Counted from the stretch's first letter, positions 26,021 to 36,859 are shown. The stretch is 64,000 nt of DNA from Zonotrichia leucophrys gambelii (GCF_028769735.1 NC_088179.1:4895501-4959500); one strand, 5' to 3'. The notes: generated by a model from the letters alone, not told the origin. A program made the numbers and translations.

Positions 26021-26517
26021 GGGAGGGCAGGCAGCCATCAGTGACAGTGACAAGCCTGAAGAGCAGTGTGGATGTCAGGCTGCTGCTGGCAGCAAGGGCA
26101 GTCATCACTATCCCAGGTCCTTCAAATTCCCTGTGTGTGACCCCCACTCCAACAGCAATCCCACACCACATCCAGGTGGTTCAGTTCAGTAGCCAGGACA
26201 CTTGGGGGGGTTCCACCTTTTCCTTCTGAGGCTATTGTGGGTGAGCTGTGAAACTCTGCATAAAGGAATCACAGATCACAGCAAATGTCCTGGTTGGAAA
26301 TGAGAGGAAAAAAATACATACAAGGATTACATGCAAGAAATGGCTTTCCTGCACGCTCCACAAAGCCATTAAACAGGTTCTAATAGGCTCATTTTATAAA
26401 ACACTGATACAAAGGTGGAAAAGAAATGTGAGGCTGCTGTATAGTACAGACCTGACTGAAGGTACTTCAGATATGAGCCCAAGTGTGCAAAGAGATTTTT
26501 GCTCTCTGGCTCCCATA
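26021..26517. other. Unassigned intergenic DNA
   Basis: No gene or repeat identified between the CR1 tail and the third solo LTR. Confidence 0.5.
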
Positions 26518-26906
26518 TGTGATGGTGTTCACAGCCATCTCAGGTTGAGGGAAGAGATGAGGATCTGACTCCATATTTTAGAAGGCTTGATTTATTATTT
26601 TATGATATATATTACATTAAAACTGAACTAAAAGAATAGAAGAAAAGGCTTCATCTCAGAAGGCTAGCTAAGCTAAGAATAGAATGGAATGAATAACAAA
26701 GGTTTGTGGCTCAGACTGAAAGTCTGAGCCAGCTTGGCTGTGATTGGCCATTAATTTTAAACATCCACATGAGACCAATCACAGATCCACTGTTGCATTC
26801 CACAGCAGCAGATAACCATTGTTTACATTTTGTTCCTGAGGCCCCTCAGCTTCTCAGGAGGAAAAAATCCTAAGGAAAGGATTTTCGTGAAAAGATGTCT
26901 GCGACA
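26518..26906 (-). mobile_element. Solo LTR, family A copy 3 (inverted)
   Basis: This 389-bp element is the reverse complement of the family found at 23,700 and 25,230. Read on the plus strand it begins TGTGATGGTGTTC and ends GTCTGCGACA. The flanks CCCATA and CCCACA are a 6-bp target duplication with one mismatch. Confidence 0.9.
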
Positions 26907-27990
26907 CCCACAGACTCAAAAAGTGACCACAATCCAGCACCAGGAATTAGGGGGTGAGGTGAGGCCTCATGAGGGTCATGGGGATAGCTGACCCCTGCTC
27001 TGGAACATTGAAAGATCCTTTAGTGGCACTGCAGGCTGTGAGCAGGATGTGGATGTGCCATGGATTGTAGGTGATCCTGTGCAGCCTGGAGAGGCCACGT
27101 GCTCCCAGGCCTCAGGGGTTCTCCTGTTCTCTCCATTCCCTTCACAAGCCTAAATGCATTATTTAACTGCTCTCTTTCTAAAAGGCTGGGACAGAGGTTT
27201 GCCTGAAATGATTATTGCTACTGCTTGCAGAATTAAACTGTGGATTAAAATAGGTTTTATTTAATTAACTTGAATGAAATAAATGTTTGTGTCTTATTGA
27301 GTCTCAGGAGAGGTGCAGATCAGACAGTGCCAGTAAAACTGACTGACCTGTGCTTTTTCCAGCAGGATGAGCACAAAAATCTCTCTGTGGCATCTAGACA
27401 AGATTCCTTAATCTCCTTAGCCTGTCTCGGGGACAGGCATAGCTGCCAACAGTGCAGGGGCTGGGATTGCAGGGCTGGGTGGGTAAAATCGTACTTGGGT
27501 TCCACGTTCCAGTGGAAGTGAAAGCAGCCTGGGATTTGGTGAACAAAGTACCACAAAGTCCTGGATATTGCTCTTCCTCAGGTCCTGCTGCTGCCTCACT
27601 GACCCACAGCCCAAGTGCCCCAATCCTGATTATCCTCGTGCCAGCTGGCCTGTGGACAGCTGCATACAGAAAACCTAAAAATTCCAAGAATTCCTCCATC
27701 TGAGTGCTTGCATATCCAGCTCTAAAATCCTCATGCACCACCTGTGTCCTGGCTGTCTGTGGGTGTGATGGCAGCTAAGTGCTGAGGCAGAGAGAGGGAA
27801 GTGCAGTGGGATGATCTGCCAAACCTGTTTATCCCACATTCTTCCTGAAAAATGTGTGCCCACTGATCCCAAGCAATGCATCCCTCAGCCCTTCCCTTAT
27901 CTGGAAGTGTGGCAATCAGGAGGGGAGGGAGTTCAGAGCCACCCATGTCCTCTCCCAACACAAGGCAATCATTATGAACCAGGGTTCACT
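26907..27990. other. Unassigned intergenic DNA
   Basis: No supportable gene. Overlapping frames on both strands at 27.4-27.8 kb have no family resemblance. Confidence 0.5.
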
Positions 27991-28013
27991 TCCAGTGCGT
28001 TCTATAGAATTAT

Positions 28014-28505
28014 TGTTGTGGTGTGTTGCAATATCCTGTTTTACCTTCTCCCTTCCCCCTCGCCCCTCGCTGAGTGTGCCCTGTCAATCAGGCTAACATA
28101 CCAGCAAGGCGTCGTGTGATAGGTGTCCCTAGTACCTTGAGACCCTGCCCCTTCACCTGGTTGGTGACTCACCTGTCCCCTCCCCTTCCCCTGTCCTGAG
28201 CTTAAAATGTGAATGAGACCATGCGGCTTCATTCTGTTACCAGCAGTGGCCCAGTGCAGACGTATCTGTACTCATGGAATAAACATCTGGCTACCTTCTA
28301 GCAGAATCCATTCCCTTTCTCTCCACCATCGCCAGAAGCTCTCTCCTGAGGAGAACGGAGTCCTGTCTTGTGCCCCGCTGCACTCTGCCGCCAGCCAAGG
28401 TATCTCTGCGGTTAAACACCGCAGTGCTGCCTCTGGCCCAGCAGCGAAGGTCAGAACTGGCCTAGGCACCATCTAACTGGTTATATTGGGATACATATTC
28501 CAATA
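28014..28505 (+). repeat. 5' LTR of the ERV
   Basis: 492 bp, beginning TGTTGTGG and ending CCAATA, i.e. TG...TA rather than the usual TG...CA. A TTAAAA TATA-like element is near 28,202 and an AATAAA poly(A) signal is at 28,278-28,283. It differs from the 3' LTR near 28,423 (G versus A) and 28,465 (A versus G). Confidence 0.95.
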
Positions 28506-28508
28506 TAT

Positions 28509-28530
28509 TGGCGTCCCTGGGTGGGCTCGA
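28509..28530 (+). promoter_or_regulatory. Primer binding site complementary to tRNA-Asn
   Basis: Three bases (TAT) after the 5' LTR, the sequence starting TGGCGTCCCTGGGTGGG is complementary to the 3' end of vertebrate tRNA-Asn(GTT) over about 22 nt. That is longer than the usual 18-nt primer match. Lys, Pro and Trp tRNAs do not fit. Confidence 0.85.
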
Positions 28531-29430
28531 CTCTGCAGCCCGAAAAAGGACTCGCAGTTCCTCAGAGAAGCTTCTGCCAGCCGTGCATCCAGCTGAAAGG
28601 AGCCTGGCTTCAAGACTCCCAGCTAGAGACTTTGGGAATATTCCCAGAAAAAGTTTCGTGGACTGTTCGGCGCCTTTGGAAAGCCCTGCTTCATTGTGGT
28701 GAACAGATTTTCCAGAGGGAGAAAAGGGCAGCCTCTCTTGCACCCAGAGAGAGGTCCTTTTCCGGTGGAGACCTGCCTGCCTGTACCCAGCCTACAGCTT
28801 CCATTTCACGTGAGTATCTCTGCTTTCGGTAGAGCAGAAGCTCAAAAACAGACTCTGCCGCGAGTTCTGTTCCTTTTTTGCCTTTGCATTTTGGCTGCGC
28901 AGCCCCACAGACGAGAATTCATAGCGTTCTAGTGTTAGCTTTCCTGCTGCGTGTTTCACTGTTTTTTAGAATTCGCGCCGGAGCGGGATCGCTCTCTGCC
29001 CTTCCCCCCCCGGCTCAGCAGCGTGTTCAGACACGTGTTAGGAGACTCTCTTTCTCTTTCTCTTTGCGGGAGAGGGGGGGGCTCTCTTTCCACGTGGCCG
29101 GGGGACCTGCGGGGTCGGGCGTGCTCTGCACACGCGGCGGGGGGGGGGGGGGGGGGGGGCGTCCCGGTTTCGGCCGCCACGTGGAGTGGCTGCTGTCTCT
29201 GCTCCGCGGGGGTGTTGCATTCCACCGCGGGGGAGGCTTTGTGTCTGCCTCTGTTCGGCAGGGCGTGCCCTGCTGCTGCTGCCCGGGAATTTTAAAAGCA
29301 GTATATACAGCTGCATTGTGAAGCTTTTGTCTGCTCGTTATCGCTTTCTATCTGTGGTTTTTTTTAGAAATTGGTAGCTGAATTTAGCTTTGTTTTTGGT
29401 CAGGCGGGATTAAGTACTTTGCTTTTTAAC
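28531..29430 (+). other. ERV leader between primer site and gag
   Basis: About 900 bp precede the gag ATG. The leader is GC-rich in its middle and holds an uninterrupted run of 21 G at 29,139-29,159. Open frames here are probably incidental. Packaging signals and a splice donor would be expected in this interval, but I cannot place them. Confidence 0.6.
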
Positions 29431-31348
29431 ATGGGTTCCAAACTTAGCATTGTACAAAGGGGAGTGTATTATCATATTGTTAGCATTTTAATCAAGAGTA
29501 ATGTGAAATTCTCTAAAGGAAAATTGAAACAGTTTATAAGATGGCTTTTTCTGCAGTTCCCAAACATTTCCCCTGAAGAAATCCACAATATTCAATTCTG
29601 GGATAAAGTTGGGAATGAATTGATAACCTTAGGACAATCTGGCAAATCACCCTCAGCTAAATTTGTGTTCTGGAGTTTGCAAATTCGAACAGCATTACTC
29701 AAACAAAAGGAAATGGAGAAAAAGCCAAATGTAAAGCCATGTGCCTCTGCTCTCCCTGTTCCTCCCTCTCCCTCTAAAACCCCTAAACCTCTTTCCCCAA
29801 AAAAATCCCGAGCACGTGTTAGCTTTTCGGAGAGCAGTGATGTCCAAAATGGCCCCCAGTCCCTAGGGGGTGCACAAGATGGTGGGTGCCACGTGGCATC
29901 TTCCCAAACCTGGTCTTCTTCTTCCCAAAATCCTCTTAAGCATCCCAAAATTCCTGCCCCATCCCCCTCTCCTCCTGTTCCTCGTGACACCTTCCCCCCT
30001 CCCCCCGCCTTTCCTGCAGTACCCTCAGCTCCGCCCCTCTACTCCTGCCAGGGGGCGGCTGCTGACGTGATGTCACCAGGTGACCCCGCCCTCTGTTCCC
30101 ACGGTATCCCCGCCCCCCGCCCGCCCCCTGGCCCGCCCCTTGTTCCCACAGTTTCCCCGCCCCTTGCCGGCTCCCTGTCCCCGCCCCCTCCCCGGGTTCC
30201 CACGGTGGGGACACACCCACTGCCTGTCCCCAAACCTGTAGCTGTGATCCCAATGCTTCTGATTCAAGGGATACAGAGCAGGGGACAGCAGACCCAATGC
30301 ATGGTGCCATGTTGTCACTGGCCCCTGTTACGTTTCAGCCTGCAGCTCAAGCTGGAGCAGCCCCAACTGCTAATTGGAGTTCTTTTGGACGACAATTGAT
30401 TAAAGAGATCTGTAAATCTCATAAAGAATATGGTCCACACAGTCCATATTTCCGTGGCCTTTTAAATTCTGAATTAAGTAGGACTATTGTGGTTCCACAT
30501 GATTTAAAACAATTGTTTTCATGTCTCATGACATCCACGGAATTCAAATTATGGGAATCAGCATTGAAACAACTGCTAAAAGATGCTCTCCCAAGCTTAC
30601 AGGCTGATCCAAACACAGCAAAAGACAACAATGGTAACCTTATTACTATTGACCACCTCTGTGGTGAGGGTCAATGGTCTTCTCCCTCAGTCCAAGCTGC
30701 TGCAATTCCTGCAGAAACACTTGAGAAAGTAAAGGAAGCAGCTGAAAAGGCATTCTTTTCCCTTCAACCTGAGGGCCTTTTGAGCCCTATAGTAAAATCA
30801 AACAACTACCATCAGAACCTTTTGTGAAATTTGTAGAAAGGCTAACTAGAGCCATTGAAATACAAGTTAAAAAGGAAAATGCAAGGGAAGCAATTTTAGA
30901 AGAAATAGCGTTCACAAATGCAAATGAACAGTGTCGAGCAGCAATCCTGAGCCTTCCTATGGAACCTTCCCCTACATTAAAAGATATGCTTCTAGTCTGT
31001 AACAGGAAAGTGCCTCTGATGAGTGTTGCTAAAGACTCCAGACCAAGGCTGCTGCCAAGACCACCTCAGCGTGTTGCTGTTGCCAGCCCTGCACCTTCTC
31101 TTTCAGCACAGCAGTACCCTGGGCAGCAGCGGAGACCAGCAGTGGTTGAGCCCACTAAACCATGCCTGCTTTGTAATAACCTAGGGCACTGGAGTAACCA
31201 GTGCCCCCTGAAAAGGGAATTTGATGAATTTAAAAATAGCAGGGGAGGAGAACTGCAAGCCCTCCCTGGTGGTCACACAAAAAAAACGAAGAATAAAGCG
31301 CCAGCCTGCCAGGCGTGCAGACATAAAAGGAGCAGGCCAAGAGAATAA
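29431..31348 (+). pseudogene. gag: ERV gag, interrupted
   Basis: The best start is the ATG at 29,431 (MGSKLSIVQRG), whose Gly2 fits an N-myristoylation signal; an upstream in-frame ATG at 29,371 is less likely. The first frame, to 30,399, encodes a matrix-like helical domain and a long proline-rich stretch. A second frame (about 30,297-30,827) carries the capsid N-terminal part. A third (about 30,824-31,348) carries the major homology region (around FVERLTRAI) and one CCHC zinc knuckle (CLLCNNLGHWSNQC, 31,163-31,204). There are therefore two frame breaks, near 30.2-30.3 kb and near 30.8 kb, and no single Gag polyprotein can be read. Confidence 0.88.
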
Positions 31349-32762
31349 GGGTAGCAAAATAAATCAAGTGCGCGATAATATTAACATTTGTGTAAGTGAA
31401 GCAGGTGCTTCAAAGACCAAGTCCGCTAGTCCACTGTTAAATGTGAAACAAAATAACCTTTGTTATGATTTAAGTGATTCTGTATTAACCGCATCTTCTG
31501 TCAATGAGCCTTACAGGTTGCAGCTGACAGAGTCACTCCACCTGAAGGACACTGACTGGCATATTGTCTCTGTAAATCCTGAACAGAAAGGTACTTGGAA
31601 CCAAATTCGTTGTAAGTACATCATCACTGGGGACAAAAACACACCACAAGAGATCGAAATTGCTCCGGGACTGACAACATCAGATCCCAAGCAATTTGTT
31701 CTCAGCCTGCACTGTTTCCACCCACCCCTGTTTCTTCCTAAGGGACAAATTGTTGCTCAAGCTATCCCTGTGCCATCTTTACCTGAAAATGCTGATAAAC
31801 AAGGGCCCACAGTCGCCCGGGTCCAAGTTATTGGGACAGATAAACCCAAATTGTGGTGCAATGTCAGTGGGGGTGGGGAGTCTAAACGCATTGAGATGCT
31901 TGTAGACACAGGTGCAGACTGCACAGTGATTCCAGTACAAGACTGGCCAGCACACTGGCCTTTACAAAATGTTGCTGGTCACCTTCGAGGTGTAGGAGGT
32001 CTGCAATTGGCAAGGCAATCCAAAAGCATTATTCAATTCGAGGGTCCAAACGGACAATTGGCAAATATCCGTCCATTTGTGTTAGATTATTCAGAACCTT
32101 TGTTAGGGAGAGATTTAATGGCCCAGTGGGGTGTCACAATTAATATTCCAGACTCTCCACAGCATTTTTGTGCAGCAGTCATTAAACAACAGCGCCCCAC
32201 TCAAAAACTTAAGTGGAAAACAGACGAACCAGTTGATGTGAAACAGTGGCCACTCAGTAAACAAAAAATAAAAGTGCTTGAAGAACTAGTACAAGAGCAA
32301 CTAAGAAAGGGCCACATTGTGGAGACCATGTCCCCATGGAACTCTCCAGTGTTTGTCATCCAAAAAGCTGACAAAAAGAGGTGGCGACTTCTCTGTGACC
32401 TCCGACAAATTAATAATGTAATTGAAGATATGGGTTCTCCCCAGCCTGGTATGCCATCCCCAACAATGCTTCCTCAAGATTGGAAATTAGCTGTTATTGA
32501 TATTAAAGATTGTTTTTTCCAAATCCCATTGCACCCTGACGATGCACTGCGTTTGGCATTCTCAGTCCCTTCTATCAATTCAGAAGCTCCTATGAAAAGG
32601 TACCATTGGACTGTTCTTCCTCAGGGCCTGAAAGTATCTCCAGCTATCTGCCAGTGGTATGTCTCTTCCCTGCTTTCCCAGTTCGTGCAGCCGCAGAGAA
32701 GGCCATCATCTACCATTATATGGATGATATCCTTGTGTGTGCCCCCAATGATGATTTACTAA
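31221..32762 (+). pseudogene. pro: ERV protease frame with 5' dUTPase-like segment and N-terminal RT
   Basis: One open frame of about 513 codons. Its first third, up to about 31,800, sits where betaretroviruses encode dUTPase and ends in a KGQIVAQAIP stretch like the last dUTPase motif, but I cannot see an intact catalytic motif. The aspartic protease follows with active site LVDTGADCTVIP (about 31,899-31,934) and the flap/C-terminal GRDLM region. It runs directly into reverse transcriptase (WRLLCDLRQINN, VIDIKDCFFQIPLHPDD, LPQGLKVSP) before the frame breaks near 32,690. The frame relative to the end of gag is +1 (or -2), not the usual -1. Confidence 0.87.
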
Positions 32763-34948
32763 CACATGCGCTTGACCTAACGATCGATGCATTGATTGTT
32801 GCAGGGTTCGAGCTCCAGGAACAGAAAATTCAAAAGATGCCACCTTGGAAGTATTTGGGCTTAGAAATTGGAAATAGGACCATTGTTCCTCAAAAACTAG
32901 AAATCAATCCAAGGATCAAGACCCTTGCGGATGTCCACAAGTTGTGTGGGTCTTTGAATTGGGTAAGACCATGGCTTGGTCTGACTAATGAAGACCTTGC
33001 CCCTCTTTTCAATTTACTGAAAGGGGGAGAGGACCCAGGTGCTCCTAGGTCTATTACCCCAGAGGCACGGAAAGCTCTAGAAAAGGTTCAGATTGCAATG
33101 TCCACAAGACAGGCCCACCAATGCCGGCCTGATCTGCCATTCAAATTTATCATCCTAGGTAAGTTGCCACACCTCCATGGAATTATTTTCCAGTGGGAGG
33201 AAAAACAAACACCTAAGGCAAAGGACACACCAAAAAAGGACCGGGACCAGAGGGACTCTCTCTTGATCATAGAATGGGTTTTCCTCAGTCACAAAAGGTC
33301 CAAGAGGCTGACAAAGCCTCAAGAGCTGATAGCAGAACTGATCCGGAAAGCAAGGACCCGGATCAGGGAGTTAGCAGGATGTGATTTTAAGTGCATTCAC
33401 ATTCCAGTTGAGTTAAAATCAGGTCAAAATACTATGAAAATACTCGAACAATTGTTTCAAGAAAATGAAGTGTTGCAGTTTGCTCTGGATTCCTACTCAG
33501 GACAATTTTCGGTAGCACGGCCCGCTTGCAAATTGTTTGAACAAGATGTTCAATTTACTTTAAAATTAAGAACTGCTCTAAGTAGGAGACCTTTAAAAAG
33601 GGCTCTGACTGTCTTTACAGATGCGTCCGGGAGGTCCCACAAGTCTGTTATGACTTGGAAAGATCCTCAAACCCAGCAGTGGGAGACGGACATTGCTGAG
33701 GTGGAAGGTTCACCTCAGGTTGCTGAATTGGCTGCGGTTGTTAGGGCTTTTGAAAGATTCTCAGAACCATTTAATCTGATTACAGACTCTGCATACGTGG
33801 CAGGAGTAGTATCCAGAGCAGATCAAGCAATACTGCAAGATGTATCTAACATTGCACTTTTTGAATTGCTCTCAAAACTGGTAAAGTTAGTCACTCACCG
33901 AGAGCAACCCTTTTATGTGATGCATGTCAGGTCACACACTGACTTGCCAGGGTTTATCGCTGAAGGCAAGAGAAGGCCAGATGCTCTTGCTGCACCTGCA
34001 GTGATGGCCACTCTCCCAAATGTTTTTGAACAGGCAAAAATCAGCCACCAGCTTTTCCACCAAAATGCACCTGGCCTGGTTCGCCAGTTTAACATCACTC
34101 GAGAACAGGCCAAAGCGATTGTGGCCACGTGCCCAAATTGCCAACAACATGCACTCCCTACAGTGAGTACGGGAGCAAACCCAAGGGGACTGAACAGTTG
34201 TGAACTGTGGCAAACAGATGTAACACACATACAGGCTTTTGGACGGCAGAAATATGTTCATGTTAGTGTAGATACCTTTTCTGGAGCGGTCTATGCTTCT
34301 GCCCACACAGGAGAGTCATCTATTGATGCTATTAAGCACCTCTTACAGGCTTTTTCTTTCATGGGCATCCCCAAGGAGCTGAAAACTGATAATGGGCCTG
34401 CTTATAAATCCAAGGAATTCGGGAGCTTCCTGCAGCAATGGGGAGTAGAGCACAAAACTGGCATCCCCTTCTCCCCTACAGGTCAAGCCATTGTAGAAAG
34501 AACTCACCGTGATATTAAAAGGGTCCTGGACCAGCAACAACAGGTTCTGAAGGTAGAACCTCCCCACATCCGGTTATCCAGGGCACTATTCACAATCAAT
34601 TTTCTGAATTGTTCTTTTGACAGCCTGAACCCACCCATCCTACGCCACTTTGGGGGGAACAGTCACAGGTTGATGAAAGAAAAACCTCCAGTTTTAGTAA
34701 AGGACCCTGAGACTTGGAAAATGGTGGGACCTTACAAATTGGTTACTTGGGGACGTGGATACGCCTGTGTGTCCACCCCCTCTGGTTTAAGGTGGGTTCC
34801 TTCCAAATGGGTAAAGCCCTATGTTCCCAAAGTCTCAGAGAAATCTGCAGAAGCGCCCCAGGTTGCTCATGCTGCCTGGAGAAGAAAACGCCGCACACGT
34901 TCTCTGGAGGAAATTCCATTTAAGCCTCCTATCTGGAATAGTTTGTAA
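32690..34948 (+). pseudogene. pol: ERV pol remainder: RT catalytic core, RNase H, integrase
   Basis: RT continues in a different frame from about 32,690, carrying the YMDD catalytic motif at 32,717-32,728. RT connection and RNase H follow (TDASGRS, ITDSAYV, VRSHTDLPG). Integrase has an HHCC zinc-binding N terminus ending CPNCQ and a DDE core (Asp in WQTDVTH at 34,217, Asp in KTDNGPAY, Glu in VERTHRDIK). A C-terminal DNA-binding region ends in a basic tail (WRRKRRTRS). The downstream frame is uninterrupted to the stop at 34,948, but the RT palm is split between two frames, so no complete polymerase can be read. Confidence 0.9.
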
Positions 34949-35014
34949 TATATGTTTGTCTCAAGTTTTTGTACCAGTTTAGATCCCACTGTTCGTGTGT
35001 AGCCTCGAGACGTC

Positions 35015-35376
35015 ATGAGACCGAGCCTGCTTCTCGTCCTACTCGTGATCATCCCACCTGCAATCTCCTACATAGTACCGCAGCCCAAACCACGTATGGA
35101 CTACCTTGACAAAGGCTCTCAGACATCAACAGAGAAACTGACAACGAGCTGAATGGACTTTTCAATGGCTGGGGACTCTCGGGCTGGTTGGGATCTATTC
35201 TGAAAACTGTAATTTTAGTGCTGTTTATTTTAGTTGTAGTTATTGTAGTTTTTAGCATTGTTTTTGGAGTAATCAGACGCATGGTTCTCAAGTTAATCTC
35301 AAACTCATCTCCCCTCCTGAAGTCTACCATTTGGAAGCCCTCAGTGCTCCAGTGGATGACCTGGAAGCCTCAGTAG
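35015..35376 (+). pseudogene. env: ERV env remnant: signal peptide start and transmembrane end only
   Basis: An ATG at 35,015 opens a hydrophobic leader (MRPSLLLVLLVIIPPAIS) that reads only about 45 codons before a stop. About 40 bp further on, in another frame, a segment from about 35,143 ends with a strongly hydrophobic membrane span (around 35,200-35,270) and a short tail to 35,376. Surface and most ectodomain coding sequence are absent, so this is an internal deletion joining the two ends of env. Confidence 0.82.
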
Positions 35377-35411
35377 AATCATTCTGCACCATAAACACAG
35401 CCCTCTTCTTT

Positions 35412-35431
35412 TTAAACAAAACTAGGGGAGA
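35412..35431 (+). promoter_or_regulatory. ERV polypurine tract
   Basis: The purine-rich AAACAAAACTAGGGGAGA lies immediately before the 3' LTR, where plus-strand DNA synthesis is primed. Confidence 0.8.
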
Positions 35432-35923
35432 TGTTGTGGTGTGTTGCAATATCCTGTTTTACCTTCTCCCTTCCCCCTCGCCCCTCGCTGAGTGTGCCCT
35501 GTCAATCAGGCTAACATACCAGCAAGGCGTCGTGTGATAGGTGTCCCTAGTACCTTGAGACCCTGCCCCTTCACCTGGTTGGTGACTCACCTGTCCCCTC
35601 CCCTTCCCCTGTCCTGAGCTTAAAATGTGAATGAGACCATGCGGCTTCATTCTGTTACCAGCAGTGGCCCAGTGCAGACGTATCTGTACTCATGGAATAA
35701 ACATCTGGCTACCTTCTAGCAGAATCCATTCCCTTTCTCTCCACCATCGCCAGAAGCTCTCTCCTGAGGAGAACGGAGTCCTGTCTTGTGCCCCGCTGCA
35801 CTCTGCCGCCAGCCAAGGTATCTCTGCGGTTAAACACCACAGTGCTGCCTCTGGCCCAGCAGCGAAGGTCAGAACTGGCCTGGGCACCATCTAACTGGTT
35901 ATATTGGGATACATATTCCAATA
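35432..35923 (+). repeat. 3' LTR of the ERV
   Basis: 492 bp, the same length as the 5' LTR and identical except for two transitions. It ends CCAATA directly before the target duplication AATTAT. If it ended at the internal CA instead, no target duplication would match the 5' flank, so the TA end is well supported. Confidence 0.95.
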
Positions 35924-35929
35924 AATTAT

Positions 35930-35995
35930 GGAATCATTAAGGCTGGAAATGCTCTCTAATTTCAAGTCTAACCATTAACTCAGCACTACCATGTT
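35930..35995 (-). mobile_element. CR1 3' tail flanking the ERV
   Basis: 'ggaatcattaaggctggaaa' followed by 'ctaaccattaactcagcac' is a reverse-complement CR1 end. The matching outer piece ('ttctatagaattat') lies just before 28,014, so the provirus inserted within the CR1 terminal repeat. Confidence 0.7.
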
Positions 35996-36014
35996 CACCA
36001 CTGGCTCATATCAG

Positions 36015-36490
36015 GAACAGGGTGTCCAGCAGGCCCAGGGCAGTGACTGCCCCTCTGTGCTGGGACATGTGAGGCACCTTCAGCCCTGGGGACAGCTCTG
36101 GGCCCTCACAGCAAGAGACACTGAGGGGCTGGAGCGTGTCCAGGGCAGGGAACAGAGCTGGGGAAGGGAATGGAGCACCAGGAGAGGCTGAGGGAGCTGG
36201 GAAGGGGCTCAGCCTGGAGCAAAGGAGGCTCAGGGGGGACCCTGTGGCTCTGCACAACTCCTGACAGGAGGGGACAGCTGGGGGTGGTCGGGCTCTGCTC
36301 CCAGGGAACAGGGACAGGAAAAGGGGAAATGGCCTCAACCTGTGCCACAGGAGTTTCAGGTTGGATATCAGGAGGAATTTCTCCACTGTAAGGGTGCTCA
36401 GGCCTTGGAAGGGGCTGCCCAGGGAGGTTTGGAGTTCCCATGCCTGCAGGTGTCCAAGGAATACCTGGACATGGCACTCAGTGCCATAAG
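36015..36490 (+). mobile_element. CR1 LINE 3' fragment
   Basis: Contains 'gaggggctggagcgtgtcca', 'aggagaggctgagggagctg', 'ggtcgggctctgctcccagg' and 'aaggggctgcccagggagg' in CR1 order. It is 5'-truncated. Confidence 0.88.
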
Positions 36491-36859
36491 CTAGGTGACA
36501 CAGTGGGGTGTCACAGCATATGTTGGAGTCGAGGGGGCCACAATATACAGAGCATCACCACAGAAATTCAGAAAGCTTTAAGTGTTTGCTCAAGCAGCGT
36601 AACACCTTACTTCATCAGAAAGCTTCAGGCATCCGCCCATACTGAGTAACACTGTGTCACTCCAGAAAACTTCAAGCAGCTCTTTGCTGTTTTACAGTAC
36701 AACCTTTTATATTCCTCATCCCATATGCCCCTGTGTGCCCTCTGTTCCCTTTGGTGGTTGGTCAGTGCCCCTGGGCACTCCATGGCTCATTGCTGTCAGT
36801 GCTGCTCACCTGCTGCTCACAGCTGTGCCCATTGAGGCTCTGCCCCATCCCAATCACCA

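Larger units (their letters stand above)
28008..35929 (+). mobile_element. Full-length class II endogenous retrovirus, coding-defective
   Basis: A complete provirus flanked by the 6-bp target duplication AATTAT (28,008-28,013 and 35,924-35,929). The order is 5' LTR, tRNA-Asn-type primer site, long leader, gag, protease, RT-RNase H-integrase, deleted env, polypurine tract and 3' LTR. The two 492-bp LTRs differ at only two positions that I find, both transitions, so the insertion is recent. A betaretrovirus-like (class II) affiliation is inferred from the matrix region, the dUTPase-like segment before protease, the YMDD polymerase motif and the 6-bp duplication. gag and RT frames are interrupted and most of env is missing, so it cannot encode a complete virus. 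The flanks are the terminal repeat of a CR1 element. Confidence 0.95.

Noticed and set aside
28041..28476. Small frames duplicated at 35,459-35,894
   Set aside because: They are identical because they lie in the two LTRs; no coding function is implied.
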